Shown: piece after piece, positions 19,201 through 28,067 of the stretch
Layout of the letters: each line of letters opens with the position of its first letter
How positions within the stretch are numbered: position 1 is the stretch's first letter
From: Zunongwangia profunda SM-A87
GTDB lineage: Bacteria > Bacteroidota > Bacteroidia > Flavobacteriales > Flavobacteriaceae
DNA length: 64,000 nt
Direction: 5' to 3'
Assembly: GCF_000023465.1 (NCBI RefSeq)
Contig: NC_014041.1
Location: 1,509,001 to 1,573,000 of the forward strand
Notes under the pieces: generated by a model
The model's input: only the letters and a program-made list of their open reading frames with translations
The model's database searches: none
What the model was told of the DNA's origin: nothing
Program-made: the position numbers and the translations under genes

Positions 19201-21214
19201 ACAAACAGTACCGGGTACCCATTACGTATTTGAAATTTTACAACGCTTAGGCAAAGAATCTTTTGAACGCGGGTATAGCTATTATAACGACAGTAAAAAA
19301 TCAAAATTCAGTGCCATACTTAGAAAAAGCATTCCCGGTGAATCAGAGAGTTATGCCGATTTTGTAGCGCTTGCTGACGAAGCCAAAATTCCCAAAAAAC
19401 GCTTAATCGAATTGGCGTGCTATGCCACACAATGGGCAGGTTATGTAGGCGCATATCTGGGGTTAGAAAAGTTAGAAGATGCCGTTTGGTGGTTTCAGGC
19501 GCACGTTTCAGGCTATATGAGTAGTGAAAAAGAAACCATCATTTCCCGGTATTCCAACATTCCAAAATCAGATTTTGCCATCGGCGCTATTGATATCGAT
19601 TGGTTCAATAAAGTCTATAAAAATCTAGGAAAATCAAATTGGAAAATTTTACACGATGCGGCCAAATATATTTCTGATGGAAACGGTCACCGTCAGGTAA
19701 AATTATATTCCAGTGTGATGTTGGGCGAAGTAAAAATCACCGAAACCCTTAAAAAAATCAAAGAAAAACGCGATAAAGATTACGTTCGGGCTCTGGGCTT
19801 AATTCCGCTTAGTAAAACCGTCCCCGAAAAAGATTTATTAAAGCGCTACAACCTCTTGCAGCAGTTTTTAAAAGAAAGTAAACAATTTGGAGCCCAGCGT
19901 CAAGAAAGTGAAAATCTAGCTGTGACAATTGCTTTAGACAACCTATCCAGAAACGCAGGCTATCAAGACCGCGTGCGTTTCAGTTGGGCGATGGAAGCCA
20001 AAGCAACTCAGGAAATTATGGAAAATGCTACCCTAACCCTTGATGAAACCCAATTAAAACTGGTCATTAACACCTTAGGTAAAGCAAGTATTCAGGTAAC
20101 CAAAGCCGGAAAACCCTTAAAATCAATCCCGGTAAAGTACCGCAAAGAAAAATCGGTTATTCAACTAAAAGAGCATAAAGCGTATTTAACGCAACAATAC
20201 AAAAGAACGCGTTTGTCCTTAGAAAATGCGATGCTTAATGAAGACCCGTTTACCGCTGCAGAAATACAGAAGCTTATGCTGCATCCTATTGTAAAAGCAA
20301 TGCTTCACCAATTGGTCTTGTTTGCTCCAGAAAAAGAAATCAGCGGTTTTTATAAAAACGGCACCTTAACCAACGTAGCCGGAAAAACACACCCGTTAGC
20401 CAAAGAAGAGGTCTTGGTTATTGCCCACCCTGCTCATCTTTTTCAAACCGTAGAATGGGATTTATACCAGAAACACCTTTTTGCCGAACGCATCGTACAG
20501 CCTTTTAAACAAGTATTTAGGGAGTTGTATGTGATCACCCAAGAAGAACGGGAAACCGGATACCGATCTAAACGCTACGAAGGGCATCAAATTCAGCCTA
20601 ACAAAACCGCAGCTTTATTGCGCAGCCGGGGCTGGACGGTTAACCGGGACGAAGGCTTGCAAAAAGTCTATCATCAACGCGGATTTATGGCTACGATGTA
20701 TGCGATGGCCGATTGGTTTTCACCTTCAGATGTAGAAGCACCTACACTAGAAGAAGTGTGTTTTCATGCGTTAACCGACTATAAGCCCATTCCGCTTAGC
20801 GAAATTCCGCCGGTAGTCTTTAGCGAAATTATGCGCGATATAGACTTAGTGGTGAGCGTCGCCCACGTAGGCGGTGTAGATCCTGAAGCCAGTCACAGTA
20901 CGATGCAAATGCGTGCAGCACTGGCCCTAGAATCTGCGAGACTCTTTAAGCTTGACAATATTGAAGTTAAAAACCGCCATATTTTAATCCAGGGAAAACT
21001 CGGCGAATACAGCATTCACTTAGGCAGTGCACAGGTAAGTAAAAACGGATTGGCACTTTCTATCCTGCCCGTACACAGTCAGCATCGGGGCCGTCTATTT
21101 TTACCCTTTGTAGATGATGATCCTAAAACCGCCGAGCTTATTTCTAAAATGAAACTCCTGGCCGAAGATCATAAAATACAAGACCCTACCATTTTGGCAC
21201 AAATCAATAATTAA
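16220..21214 (+). CDS. Giant DUF4132-family protein
   Basis: The 1664-residue protein has no signal peptide or membrane helix and is probably cytoplasmic. The N-terminal two thirds look like helical, HEAT-like repeats with many short charged helices. The C-terminal third (from about residue 1300), with ERETGYRSKRYEGHQIQPNK and ending in HRGRLFLPFVDDDP, resembles the DUF4132/MolR C-terminal domains. No catalytic site is recognised. In E. coli the related MolR is encoded near MoxR/VWA genes, which are absent here. Short unknown genes follow on the same strand. Codon and base use look similar to the surroundings. Confidence 0.7.
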   Translation: MIPTEQAHKYISRFKKADLKKEDFHQFSAPYQKLGWVLTQLKKDQYNYYTASDLTASFAAPETMNPWSSKEGMQLGVFLFGEIQAPYLGMMWQLIDSLPYQEGYARKAFRSKASFQLLTKKINIFRRFLSLSRLGLGSLPLHEQLQYSTYYDRGNSYFFASIFTQKPELVAEVVVDIIQGEDEIGGVSHDLIKGLLLTPAQKNWELVGNLLLAAQRQEGLRQTILESLDETHLGALKYIINLILENDLARFSSVVRAVNVWFGFNWEAPKKATVNRILQLAQSLIHNSDKVDELLNSRDNIEVYVALWAVGIVDVDLANQKALNRVYQTENRDTKLAALYFVSQTGRTNTSIVDYFKKELGKDPAIDHWVILNLPQIELDTDLFQRVYEVAQAIENGKAQKSGKIFSWFDFQPTSESFFNFLINQANQEQLALLADDIDQLPSVYRENYIRKVFPNSHRYYWGKKSAPQPQADYDYERGSWKRNLAHQAIKNRNETVMATGIQLFYVMPLYEEDLMLAEELLSRKSKTLRSALIELVVHQPEPILQTTTLHLIEAKNVNQRLAGLEILSILDNEDQYPEFINQQIERYKARPKHSKNEQVFLDKFTKSEHANTFSTGFGAVDYSNLSPLYTPQPKFQTKINFFDKLGIVSSAGKSNKLSAFINPKKISEAVNNLIKRIHEQRNYEYEREGYQGETTTQLLGQGIHDIKELEDPTPLEELHNLPLAKLWIEWYEHSQLNDYEMYMAIRFIANANNPYSYYSTLIPFGKQYIPNLEALAIEHNPRSYYGKNQVYLKVLKRLFKVYQDQANFINFKLDLLEDIIANFPEKHKKTGFKQNDYSIQSSNWTSIASQFIGGLDEDELENASLDQLKKLWDLHLYLTAQYLGHPNPVSQLQEVAAGKVKNARDMPAPKIEVTIKLYQNKLINEDDLLFQALYSGELMSIIDGGFNYRMRSGKIPKNPIPPHVFAPLKTNLLQVELERGDLPTEASDYIGHIQTVPGTHYVFEILQRLGKESFERGYSYYNDSKKSKFSAILRKSIPGESESYADFVALADEAKIPKKRLIELACYATQWAGYVGAYLGLEKLEDAVWWFQAHVSGYMSSEKETIISRYSNIPKSDFAIGAIDIDWFNKVYKNLGKSNWKILHDAAKYISDGNGHRQVKLYSSVMLGEVKITETLKKIKEKRDKDYVRALGLIPLSKTVPEKDLLKRYNLLQQFLKESKQFGAQRQESENLAVTIALDNLSRNAGYQDRVRFSWAMEAKATQEIMENATLTLDETQLKLVINTLGKASIQVTKAGKPLKSIPVKYRKEKSVIQLKEHKAYLTQQYKRTRLSLENAMLNEDPFTAAEIQKLMLHPIVKAMLHQLVLFAPEKEISGFYKNGTLTNVAGKTHPLAKEEVLVIAHPAHLFQTVEWDLYQKHLFAERIVQPFKQVFRELYVITQEERETGYRSKRYEGHQIQPNKTAALLRSRGWTVNRDEGLQKVYHQRGFMATMYAMADWFSPSDVEAPTLEEVCFHALTDYKPIPLSEIPPVVFSEIMRDIDLVVSVAHVGGVDPEASHSTMQMRAALALESARLFKLDNIEVKNRHILIQGKLGEYSIHLGSAQVSKNGLALSILPVHSQHRGRLFLPFVDDDPKTAELISKMKLLAEDHKIQDPTILAQINN

Positions 21215-21221
21215 TAGTAGC

Positions 21222-21315
21222 ATGAGGGCGTTCCCCACTCCCGTGGGGCGCGCTTTCTGTTACAAGTCCGCGTGCTCGCGCACTGTGGGCTTTTCACGAC
21301 AATCGCTAACGCAAA
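21222..21315. repeat. GC-rich hairpin-forming spacer element
   Basis: The stretch is clearly richer in GC than its surroundings. It contains CCCCAC-TCCC-GTGGGG, a stable stem-loop within GCGTTCCCCACTCCCGTGGG, and then the alternating GTGCTCGCGCAC segment, which can form another stem. It ends in AATCGCTAACGC. The form suggests a REP-like dispersed element. Confidence 0.5.
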
Positions 21316-21328
21316 AGTCACGTTCACT

Positions 21329-21742
21329 ATGCAACTCACGTTACAATTAAAAAGATTGGGGAAGAAAAAGGTAAAAAAGGTACCCTTCACCCTGGCAGAA
21401 ACCCCACAAACCTTAGAAGACCTACTCATCGCTTGTGTAAAAAATCAGGTAGCAGCCTTTAATAACAAACGCTTAGCAGTAAATGTAATTGGTTTTTTAA
21501 GTCCGTCAGAAATTCAAGACCAAGCTACAAGCGGAAAAGTAGATTTTGGAGATTTAGCCAATAAAAATTTAGCTAACGAGCAAGAAGCCATCGATAATGT
21601 ACGCATTGCCTTTAAAGACGGTTTATTCCTGGTCTTTATCGATGATGAAGAAGTTACCGATCTGAAAACACCCCTACAGCTTACTTCCCAAAGTGTTGTG
21701 ACCTTTATACGAATGACCTTTTTGGTAGGTACCTATTGGTAA
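21329..21742 (+). CDS. Uncharacterised protein following the DUF4132 gene
   Basis: The frame is open from 21272, but the extra residues come from the GC-rich element, so the ATG at 21329 (MQLTLQLKRLGKKKVKKVPF) is preferred and gives 137 residues. The protein begins with a beta-strand-rich basic segment and continues with NKRLAVNVIGFLSPSEIQ and FLVFIDDEEVTDLKTPL, which looks like a compact alpha/beta domain. I do not recognise a family. It is 114 bases downstream of the DUF4132 gene and may function with it. Confidence 0.55.
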   Translation: MQLTLQLKRLGKKKVKKVPFTLAETPQTLEDLLIACVKNQVAAFNNKRLAVNVIGFLSPSEIQDQATSGKVDFGDLANKNLANEQEAIDNVRIAFKDGLFLVFIDDEEVTDLKTPLQLTSQSVVTFIRMTFLVGTYW

Positions 21743-21787
21743 GCTACAACGTGTTGAATCCCTAAAAATTCCTGATCATAAAGATTG

Positions 21788-22153
21788 ATGATGCCAAGCA
21801 CAACTAAAACTTTTAGATCAGCCCCATCTTCTACTAAGATGCAAAAAGAATTAGCTCACTTAATATGCATGATGCACAGCTGCTGGTCTAAGTTGCTCGT
21901 AGAAAAAGAGCTGGGGAATTATGCGCCAAGTATTTGGCAAGTAAAACTGGCTGCGGAAGCGATTACCATCAATGCGGCCAACAAAACCTTTGCGTTTAAA
22001 AATGCCGAATTCTCTTTTGATGTACATCTGGAAGAACCGCATACAAGCAGCATGCATGCTCTTACCACCATTCCGGTTTCCGGGAAAGGAACCTATGCTT
22101 TAGATGAAAAAAATCAAGTACTGAGAATTTTGAATATGGTGTTGGATCACTAG
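21788..22153 (+). CDS. Uncharacterised small protein
   Basis: The product of about 121 residues starts at one of two adjacent ATG codons (21788 or 21791). It has no signal peptide. It contains a helical N-terminal half (KMQKELAHLICMMHSCWSKL) and a strand-rich second half (ANKTFAFKNAEFSFDVHLEE). No family is recognised. It follows the preceding small gene by 45 bases and could belong to the same transcript as the DUF4132 gene. Confidence 0.45.
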   Translation: MMPSTTKTFRSAPSSTKMQKELAHLICMMHSCWSKLLVEKELGNYAPSIWQVKLAAEAITINAANKTFAFKNAEFSFDVHLEEPHTSSMHALTTIPVSGKGTYALDEKNQVLRILNMVLDH

Positions 22154-22276
22154 TAAACTACTTCGGGGCAAGCCCGCGAAGCATTAAGCTGAACAATATA
22201 TTTTTAGAACGAGACAAGTCTCGGAGCATTTAAATCTCGATTATCGAGTAAATACATTCCAAATCTGTAACTAACT
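22154..22276. repeat. Spacer repeat with paired copy at 29.68-29.74 kb
   Basis: CGGGGCAAGCCCGCGAAGCA followed later by CATTTAAATCTCGATTATCG recurs, with changes, at 29676-29740. Two small inverted repeats are visible (GGGCAAGCCC and CTCGATTATCGAG). Confidence 0.5.
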
Positions 22277-23059
22277 TTATTCTTTCGGGAGTTTAAAAAG
22301 CTGTTCCCGATTTATTGGGAAGTAGCGGGTTCCTTTAAATCGAGGATTAGAAGGTATCATGGGTAGCGATGGATACATACGCGCTCGTGCAACGCGTTTT
22401 AAACGGATTCCCCCATCAAAAAGCGAATGAATTTCATCTTCATCGTTGATGTAAATCGGTTTTTCAACCCAAGTTATTACCTGAGCATAATTGGGTTGTA
22501 CTAATAGTTGATTGTAAGGGGTATCCTGAAGCGAAAAGCTATAGCTATGTCCTTCTTGTTCCCCAATAGCTAGAGCTATCCACAAAGTATCACCTTTCTT
22601 TACCTGCAAAGAATAAACACTATCGCTTTCTGTTTTAAACTTTTCAGAGGCAATAAATGTAGAGGCATCAAAATCTTTACCCGTTTTTACGCGTATGCGT
22701 TTAGGGTCAAGTTTTCTAAAGTAAATCACCAGCTGTTCATCAGCAACAGCATCAGCATGGCTTCCGTAAAGCTTTATTGCATCCTGATCTGCAGTTGTCG
22801 TTGCATAAGCCGTATCGTTTTTCACCGTAAATGTTCCCTGAAAATAATTGACCGCGTCTGTTTCAGCAGCTGGCTTTTTAACTACAAATTGCTTTCTTTT
22901 AGCATTCATTCCTAAGATCACAGGAGCATCTGTATCAGCACTCTTAAAGAAACCGTGGTATTTATCTAATTGTTTATCCTTTGTAGTTTGCGCATGGGTA
23001 AAGCCACTGTAGCAAATTAGGGAAATGAGTATGGTACGTTTAAGCTGTTTAACTAGCAT
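22277..23059 (-). CDS. Exported protein of unknown function
   Basis: The 260-residue protein starts with a signal peptide (MLVKQLKRTILISLICYSGF, cleaved after THA). The mature part is beta-rich, with many charged strands. It contains repeated patterns such as LVIYFRKLDPKRIRVKTG and SVYSLQVKKGDTLWIALAIG. No family is recognised. It is divergent from a 175-base gap and runs opposite to the DUF4132 cluster, next to the WG-repeat lipoprotein on the same strand, with which it may be co-regulated. Confidence 0.6.
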   Translation of the reverse strand: MLVKQLKRTILISLICYSGFTHAQTTKDKQLDKYHGFFKSADTDAPVILGMNAKRKQFVVKKPAAETDAVNYFQGTFTVKNDTAYATTTADQDAIKLYGSHADAVADEQLVIYFRKLDPKRIRVKTGKDFDASTFIASEKFKTESDSVYSLQVKKGDTLWIALAIGEQEGHSYSFSLQDTPYNQLLVQPNYAQVITWVEKPIYINDEDEIHSLFDGGIRLKRVARARMYPSLPMIPSNPRFKGTRYFPINREQLFKLPKE

Positions 23060-23233
23060 GTTTTAGTCGTTTTAGTTTAGGGTAATTGATACGGCCAAAG
23101 AACTCAACTTTTGGCCTAAAAAACCACCCTGTTTTCAGTGATTTTAGGTTTTTAAAGGTGAACATCTGTAGAAACGGCAAGCTTCGTTGTAGGTATAGAA
23201 AACTCAAAATAAGCAGCGTTTTAAGCAGTATTT

Positions 23234-25624
23234 CTATTGAAACAATATCAAATCCTGGGCTTTTATAGGTACTTTGGTTCCGTCTTCCCTCATAAACTGC
23301 CAGACGCCTTCGTGTTCAAAAGGTACGGGAAACTTAAAGCTCATTTCTTGGGTACGACTATTGAAACGGTCGTAAATCCCAATGACATACAAGGGTTTTA
23401 ATAGCTCTCTTCCATCAGCAGTAATAACGCCGTAGCGGTTATTCTTTATGGTTAAAAAGCCATTTCCGCTTTCTTCAGGATACACCTTATCAAAATGAGG
23501 AGGAACTAGAATTTTTCCTTCAAGAGATGCAAACCCCTCTAGCATTTTTCCGGTAGCTTTATCTTCTTTTAACAACAGGAGATAGTGCTCGAATTCAAGA
23601 ATTGGGTAAAACAGGGTTGCTTTGGTATCGTAAATTACCGGAACCATAAGTTCTCCTGCTGCATTGACATACCCAAATTTCAATTGATCGGTGCTGTCTT
23701 TTTGAAATAGGATAAAATTTCCATTTTTCAATTGTTGAATTTCCGAATATCCCTCGTTAAGCAAAAGCTGTTTTCGTTTATAATCATACAGATACATTTT
23801 CCCGTTTTTTTGAACGCTCAATAAAGAAGTGCTGTCATTTAAAAGCACGTTTGTAAACGGAAGCTTTTCTTTTTTATGAGCTTTAACCGAATAGCTGTAA
23901 TACAAGCTGTCTCTCTCGTGCAGTAAAAACGTAGCGGCATCCAATGCTTCGATTTCTGCATAATGTACCGGAAGTACTTCTTTACCTTCCTCATCCATAA
24001 GACCTGCCTGGGTTTGATAATTCCCTACTTCTTTTACCACTTTTATAAGCTGGGGTTGCGCTTCAAAAACCTGAATAGATTTATATTCTATCGGTAGGAT
24101 TAACGTATCTTCTTTTAAATCATAAAGGCCTTGATCACCATAATCCTCTTTTCTTACAAGCATTTTTTGATGTGGCAGAAATTTAGGAGCAACATAATTA
24201 TCAGCAATCATAGTATGGGTATTTAGATTGTAAAGTTTAGTCTTTCCGTCTTTCTCTAAGCTGATTAATCCTTTACTTTCTGCTCTGGAAACATAAGGCG
24301 TACGCTGCCCATTGCTTAAAAAATGGATCTTATCATAGGTTGGGCGAATACGTTTACCGGTTTTGGGAATGTAAAACCCATATTTTTCATTGGCGGTTAG
24401 CTTAAAAATAGATTCCGTTTTATTGTCGGCAGTTTTCATTTCAGTCATGATAATCTCATCATAACCAGGAGGCAATACTTCTGTATTCTCCCGATCAAGC
24501 ACGCCAACTTTGCGGTTTTCTCTACTGATGAAATAATGACCTTGCACGCGTAATTGGCTTTTATAACTTGGCGGAATTATAACCTTGCCCAACGTATCTA
24601 TAATTCCAAATTTTTCATCTTTTTTAATCGAAAAATAAGGCCCCGATTGAAAGCTTGAATACGAATTATAAATTCCTGAATATTCAAAAGGAATGACTTC
24701 TTCTCCCTTGCGGTTAATCACCCCATAATAACGGTGATCATCTATGGTTTTTGCGGCTATTAAATGTCCGTTTTCAATCTGAAAGCTATCATACTCAGGG
24801 GCTGCAAATTCTTTTTGCTGCGGAATATTTATAATGACGTTTTTTCCTTCTTTTCTAAATGCGGCAACCCACTCATCACTTCGCATATTTGAATGGATGT
24901 GTTGATAGTTAAAAGGCACCAACACTTCATTCTTGAGATTGATAACGCCCCATTTTTCATTTTTTTCAGCATAAAAATAATCGGGCTTTTTGCCACAACC
25001 GCTGCAGTAATCAAAATCATCGTATTCAAAAGGGATGATCACCTTGTTGTGTTCAGCATCATAAACACCCCATTTTTCATCCTTTTTTACATTAAAATAG
25101 CGGGGACCTAGTATTTGAACATCATCAAATTCAAAGGGAACTATTAGGTTGCCCCAGGTATCGGCATAGGTTGTTTTTCCTTCTTTTTCCAGTTTTAAAT
25201 AACGATCATAGAGCAATGCGATGGTATCATACTCCGGTTGCAATACCCATTCAGCTGAATCATTCAGCATGCCATAGTTTCCGTTATCAAGCTGTACTAT
25301 GCGCATGAGTTTTTTCTCATTCTTATATACGCTTAGCATTCCGTTATTCGTAGGAGAAACGCTGTCTAATGGCTGAAATTCGTGTATCAAATTTTTAAAC
25401 ACGCGTTTTCCATTGGTGTTGATAAAAAAGGTACTGCTGTCTTTTTCTACCCGTGCTATGCCTTGAAAAAAACGAGAGCTTTTATCGAAGCTTACCGTAT
25501 CAATAGGCGTTTTAGCAGCACTCATCGATTGACGGGATACGCTTTTGGCACTATCACACGCATTTAAAAACAATAGTGCAGCAAGTAGCAAAATGGAGTA
25601 ATTAAGATTGGGGATGATTTTCAT
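23234..25624 (-). CDS. WG-repeat lipoprotein
   Basis: The frame is open to 25681, but the ATG at 25624 gives a lipoprotein signal peptide with the lipobox LFLNAC (about residues 18-23) and is preferred; 796 residues. The mature protein is built from WG (KWG) repeats: LKNEVLVPFNYQHI, KWGVYDAEHNKVIIPFEYDD, KFGIIDTLGKVIIPPSYK, KYGFYIPKTGKRIRPTYD and others, spaced about 40-60 residues. Such WG-repeat proteins form long beta structures on the cell surface or in the periplasm; no enzymatic role is known. Several repeats are degenerate in the second half. Confidence 0.85.
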   Translation of the reverse strand: MKIIPNLNYSILLLAALLFLNACDSAKSVSRQSMSAAKTPIDTVSFDKSSRFFQGIARVEKDSSTFFINTNGKRVFKNLIHEFQPLDSVSPTNNGMLSVYKNEKKLMRIVQLDNGNYGMLNDSAEWVLQPEYDTIALLYDRYLKLEKEGKTTYADTWGNLIVPFEFDDVQILGPRYFNVKKDEKWGVYDAEHNKVIIPFEYDDFDYCSGCGKKPDYFYAEKNEKWGVINLKNEVLVPFNYQHIHSNMRSDEWVAAFRKEGKNVIINIPQQKEFAAPEYDSFQIENGHLIAAKTIDDHRYYGVINRKGEEVIPFEYSGIYNSYSSFQSGPYFSIKKDEKFGIIDTLGKVIIPPSYKSQLRVQGHYFISRENRKVGVLDRENTEVLPPGYDEIIMTEMKTADNKTESIFKLTANEKYGFYIPKTGKRIRPTYDKIHFLSNGQRTPYVSRAESKGLISLEKDGKTKLYNLNTHTMIADNYVAPKFLPHQKMLVRKEDYGDQGLYDLKEDTLILPIEYKSIQVFEAQPQLIKVVKEVGNYQTQAGLMDEEGKEVLPVHYAEIEALDAATFLLHERDSLYYSYSVKAHKKEKLPFTNVLLNDSTSLLSVQKNGKMYLYDYKRKQLLLNEGYSEIQQLKNGNFILFQKDSTDQLKFGYVNAAGELMVPVIYDTKATLFYPILEFEHYLLLLKEDKATGKMLEGFASLEGKILVPPHFDKVYPEESGNGFLTIKNNRYGVITADGRELLKPLYVIGIYDRFNSRTQEMSFKFPVPFEHEGVWQFMREDGTKVPIKAQDLILFQ

Positions 25625-25956
25625 TTGTTTATTCTTTTTCTTTCTAGCATGGGTACTACAAATCGTACACAAAACAAGCAATCAGGCGTTTAGCATCATC
25701 GCGATGGTACCTTGTTGCTTTTGGTCGATTTTAATAGTTACGGCCAACACAGGACCGCTTTTTTTTTTCAAGTGCAACTCGAGCCCAAAAGAACTGATTT
25801 TCTAAAACTAAATACCCCCGGTTTTCAGGGTTTGTGAATTTTTTAAGAAGCGCGTGTATTCAAAAATCCCCAAGCGTGAATCTTAAATTTCACGGAATAC
25901 AGGTATAAAATCCTGCTCATTAACCTCCAAATTTGTAATCAAATTAAAACGATAAA

Positions 25957-26649
25957 ATGATGAATTTTAAGACCATGTTGCAGTTACCTGTTTTAGAGAC
26001 GAATGAAGTTTTAAAAATACTTCAGGAAGTTGCAGACCATGAGCGCAAACAGGAGAACCCAAATATGCCAAAGATTAGCTTTAGCAATACAGAGGGTACC
26101 ATTTCGGGTTACTTTATAAATTACGATCGCGATAAAGGGGTGGTGTTAATTGGAAATTGGTACGACAATGAGGCCGATTTGCAATATGTAAGTTTTCATA
26201 GTATTTCGTGTATTATGTTGCAAAACGTAAAAGATTACGTACATCTGCTATCTGATGGGAAAATACCGTTTACGCCCAGACCAGAAGAGGTGCCCACACA
26301 GCTTCAGCTTAAAAAAGAACTAAAAGCTGCTGGTGTAGCACTTCAGGAACCGCTGGGAAAAACGTTGAGCATCGTGTTTAATGCGGGAGAAAACCCAAGC
26401 GATACCCAAAAATACTACGCTAAAAAAGCGATTAATTTACTACAAGAAACGCTCGTTATCCTTGCCGAAAACAACCTGGCAAAAGAAGCCTTTTCTGAAA
26501 CTGTTGATGCTATTGAGTTTGAATTTGCAAAGGCAAATACGATTGAATTAAGCGATAGCGTGCTTCGCATTACTTTCAGTCTGGAAAAAGGCTGGAAAAG
26601 CGTGTTGAATAAAACCGAACTTCAAAACGCAATCGAAAAGAATTTATAA
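25957..26649 (+). CDS. Uncharacterised protein
   Basis: The 230-residue protein has no signal peptide or membrane helix. The N-terminal half contains strands around EGTISGYFINYDRDKGVVLIG and YVSFHSISCIMLQNVKDYV, an Sm-like or gas-vesicle-like small barrel pattern, but no family is certain. The C-terminal half is helical (QKYYAKKAINLLQETLVILA). It is followed after 15 bases by another unknown gene on the same strand, which suggests a two-gene unit. Confidence 0.55.
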   Translation: MMNFKTMLQLPVLETNEVLKILQEVADHERKQENPNMPKISFSNTEGTISGYFINYDRDKGVVLIGNWYDNEADLQYVSFHSISCIMLQNVKDYVHLLSDGKIPFTPRPEEVPTQLQLKKELKAAGVALQEPLGKTLSIVFNAGENPSDTQKYYAKKAINLLQETLVILAENNLAKEAFSETVDAIEFEFAKANTIELSDSVLRITFSLEKGWKSVLNKTELQNAIEKNL

Positions 26650-26664
26650 CCTTAACCCCTACTG

Positions 26665-27069
26665 ATGATGTCACCTAATACCGTTATAGACCGTATCGAA
26701 CTTCTTTTAAACAAAGATGAACATACTCAACAGCAATACCTCTTGCAGCAATTTGATTATAGCATTTCTGCTGCTTACCCTATAGCTGATGAATCTGAAA
26801 AACGAATAGATGTGCACGCCTCGGGCTGCAATCGGGAAGAACCAGACGAACTGTTTTTAGAATGGATCGCCAACCACCCCGGTACGTGGTCTGGTGTGGT
26901 ACACATTTTCTTTAAAAATGAAAAAGCTCCCAGCTTAAGCATTCATTTTAAACAGTCTATTCTAAATAGCTATAGCCAATCGTTTACCGAAAATAGCGGC
27001 TATCAACAAAACGGCTATTTTGCCGCACAGCTAAAAGAGGTTACCATCAATCAAGTACAGATGAACTAG
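26665..27069 (+). CDS. Uncharacterised protein
   Basis: The 134-residue protein has no signal peptide. Its sequence is mixed alpha/beta, with a Gln-rich helix (KDEHTQQQYLLQQFDYSISA) and a strand pair in TWSGVVHIFFKNEKAPSLSI. I do not recognise a family. It lies 15 bases downstream of the preceding unknown gene and is followed by a truncated MITE and a strong bidirectional terminator. Confidence 0.5.
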   Translation: MMSPNTVIDRIELLLNKDEHTQQQYLLQQFDYSISAAYPIADESEKRIDVHASGCNREEPDELFLEWIANHPGTWSGVVHIFFKNEKAPSLSIHFKQSILNSYSQSFTENSGYQQNGYFAAQLKEVTINQVQMN

Positions 27070-27098
27070 TACTTCTCCATACTTCCCAAAAACCAACA

Positions 27099-27190
27099 GA
27101 GACTGTCTAAAAAGTGACTAAACCGTCATTCTGAATTTAATTTAGAATCTCATCAAACTCATTATATCATTAAGAGAACCTGGAACCAGC
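27099..27190 (+). mobile_element. Truncated MITE related to the element at 42.46 kb
   Basis: GAGACTGTCTAAAAAG at 27099-27114 matches the terminal repeat GAGGCTGTCTAAAAAG at 42460. CGTCATTCTGAATTTAATTT and GAGAACCTG follow, the same internal pieces in reverse order. The opposite terminal repeat is missing, so the copy is truncated. Confidence 0.6.
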
Positions 27191-27350
27191 CCGTTCGCCA
27201 GGTGGGCTTGTTTCAGGTTCGCATCCTCAAGACTTTGTTTTTTATCACAGTATAAGATTCCAGATCAAGCCGTACGCGTCGGCTCTCGCCCGGACTGACC
27301 CGCATAGCAATTATCACAAATTAAAGGTAACGAATCTTACTTTTAATCAC

Positions 27351-27387
27351 AAAAAAACGGAAAGCTGGATGCAGCTTTCCGTTTTTT
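27351..27387. terminator. Strong bidirectional rho-independent terminator
   Basis: ACGGAAAGCTG and CAGCTTTCCGT form an 11-bp perfect stem with a short loop, flanked by seven A on the left and seven T on the right. It serves both the rightward gene ending at 27069 and the leftward gene ending at 27413. Confidence 0.85.
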
Positions 27388-27412
27388 TATATAAACTCCT
27401 AACTTCAGGCGA

Positions 27413-27808
27413 TTATAGATTATTTTCTAAGTATTCTTTTATAGCAATATCAGGAAAATAACCGCTGTGGTGACCACCCCAACAGGCAGTAAGCGAAAAT
27501 ACACCGTCTGCTATTTTCAATTCTTTCTTCTCTTCAGCGCCTTCATTAGGTATACAATAAACCGCTACAGAATTGATGGTTTCCTGCACCGCTTCTTTCC
27601 CCATATCATCTGCACACACTTCTTTAAAAGCATCGGTAAGACGTTGCAAACACACGCTAGGTACAAACTTCATAAAGTCCAGTTCAAAAGTGTCCCAGTT
27701 GATAGTTACCGGAACTTCTTTCCCTACAATCTCGTTAATTTCTTTTTGATAATCTGCTACATATTGATCTTCAATTGCTTTTGCAGTTTTCTTTTCTTGT
27801 AATCCCAT
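27413..27808 (-). CDS. Uncharacterised cytoplasmic protein
   Basis: The 131-residue protein has no signal peptide. It is acidic, with a helical N-terminus (KTAKAIEDQYVADYQKEINE), a central VTINWDTFELDFMKFVP segment and SLTACWGGHHSGYFPDIAIK near the C-terminus. No family is recognised. It is convergent with the pair at 25.9-27.1 kb and is transcribed alone. Confidence 0.55.
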   Translation of the reverse strand: MGLQEKKTAKAIEDQYVADYQKEINEIVGKEVPVTINWDTFELDFMKFVPSVCLQRLTDAFKEVCADDMGKEAVQETINSVAVYCIPNEGAEEKKELKIADGVFSLTACWGGHHSGYFPDIAIKEYLENNL

Positions 27809-27888
27809 AATTTTTTAATTGTAATTAATACTTCAAATGTATAGGTTAAGCTAATGGGAAAAATGACCTGTTTTAATGAATGTAAAAT

Positions 27889-27906
27889 CTCACGGAATTC
27901 CGTGAG
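27889..27906. promoter_or_regulatory. 18-bp perfect palindrome
   Basis: CTCACGGAATTCCGTGAG reads identically on both strands. It lies between divergent genes (27808 minus and 28068 plus) and could be an operator, or a short spacer repeat: CACGGAAT also occurs at 25.89 kb and CTCACGGAT at 36.77 kb. Confidence 0.4.
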
Positions 27907-28067
27907 GGTGTTCCCTGAATTATGCCTTAGATTAGTTTATCTAAACATGATTGAATACACTGTCTATTACCGGAAGTTGTAAGCCAACCGATAGGATGAT
28001 TTAGACAATGCCTACCTGCATTAGGCTTAGTCGAAGTGTAGGTTATACAATCAAAAACGAGTAACAG

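Noticed and set aside
23086..23268. Plus-strand frame of 60 codons between two leftward genes
   Set aside because: No protein-like pattern; the stretch holds short spacer repeats (ACGGCCAA, CCTGTTTTCAG) shared with about 25.74-25.83 kb.
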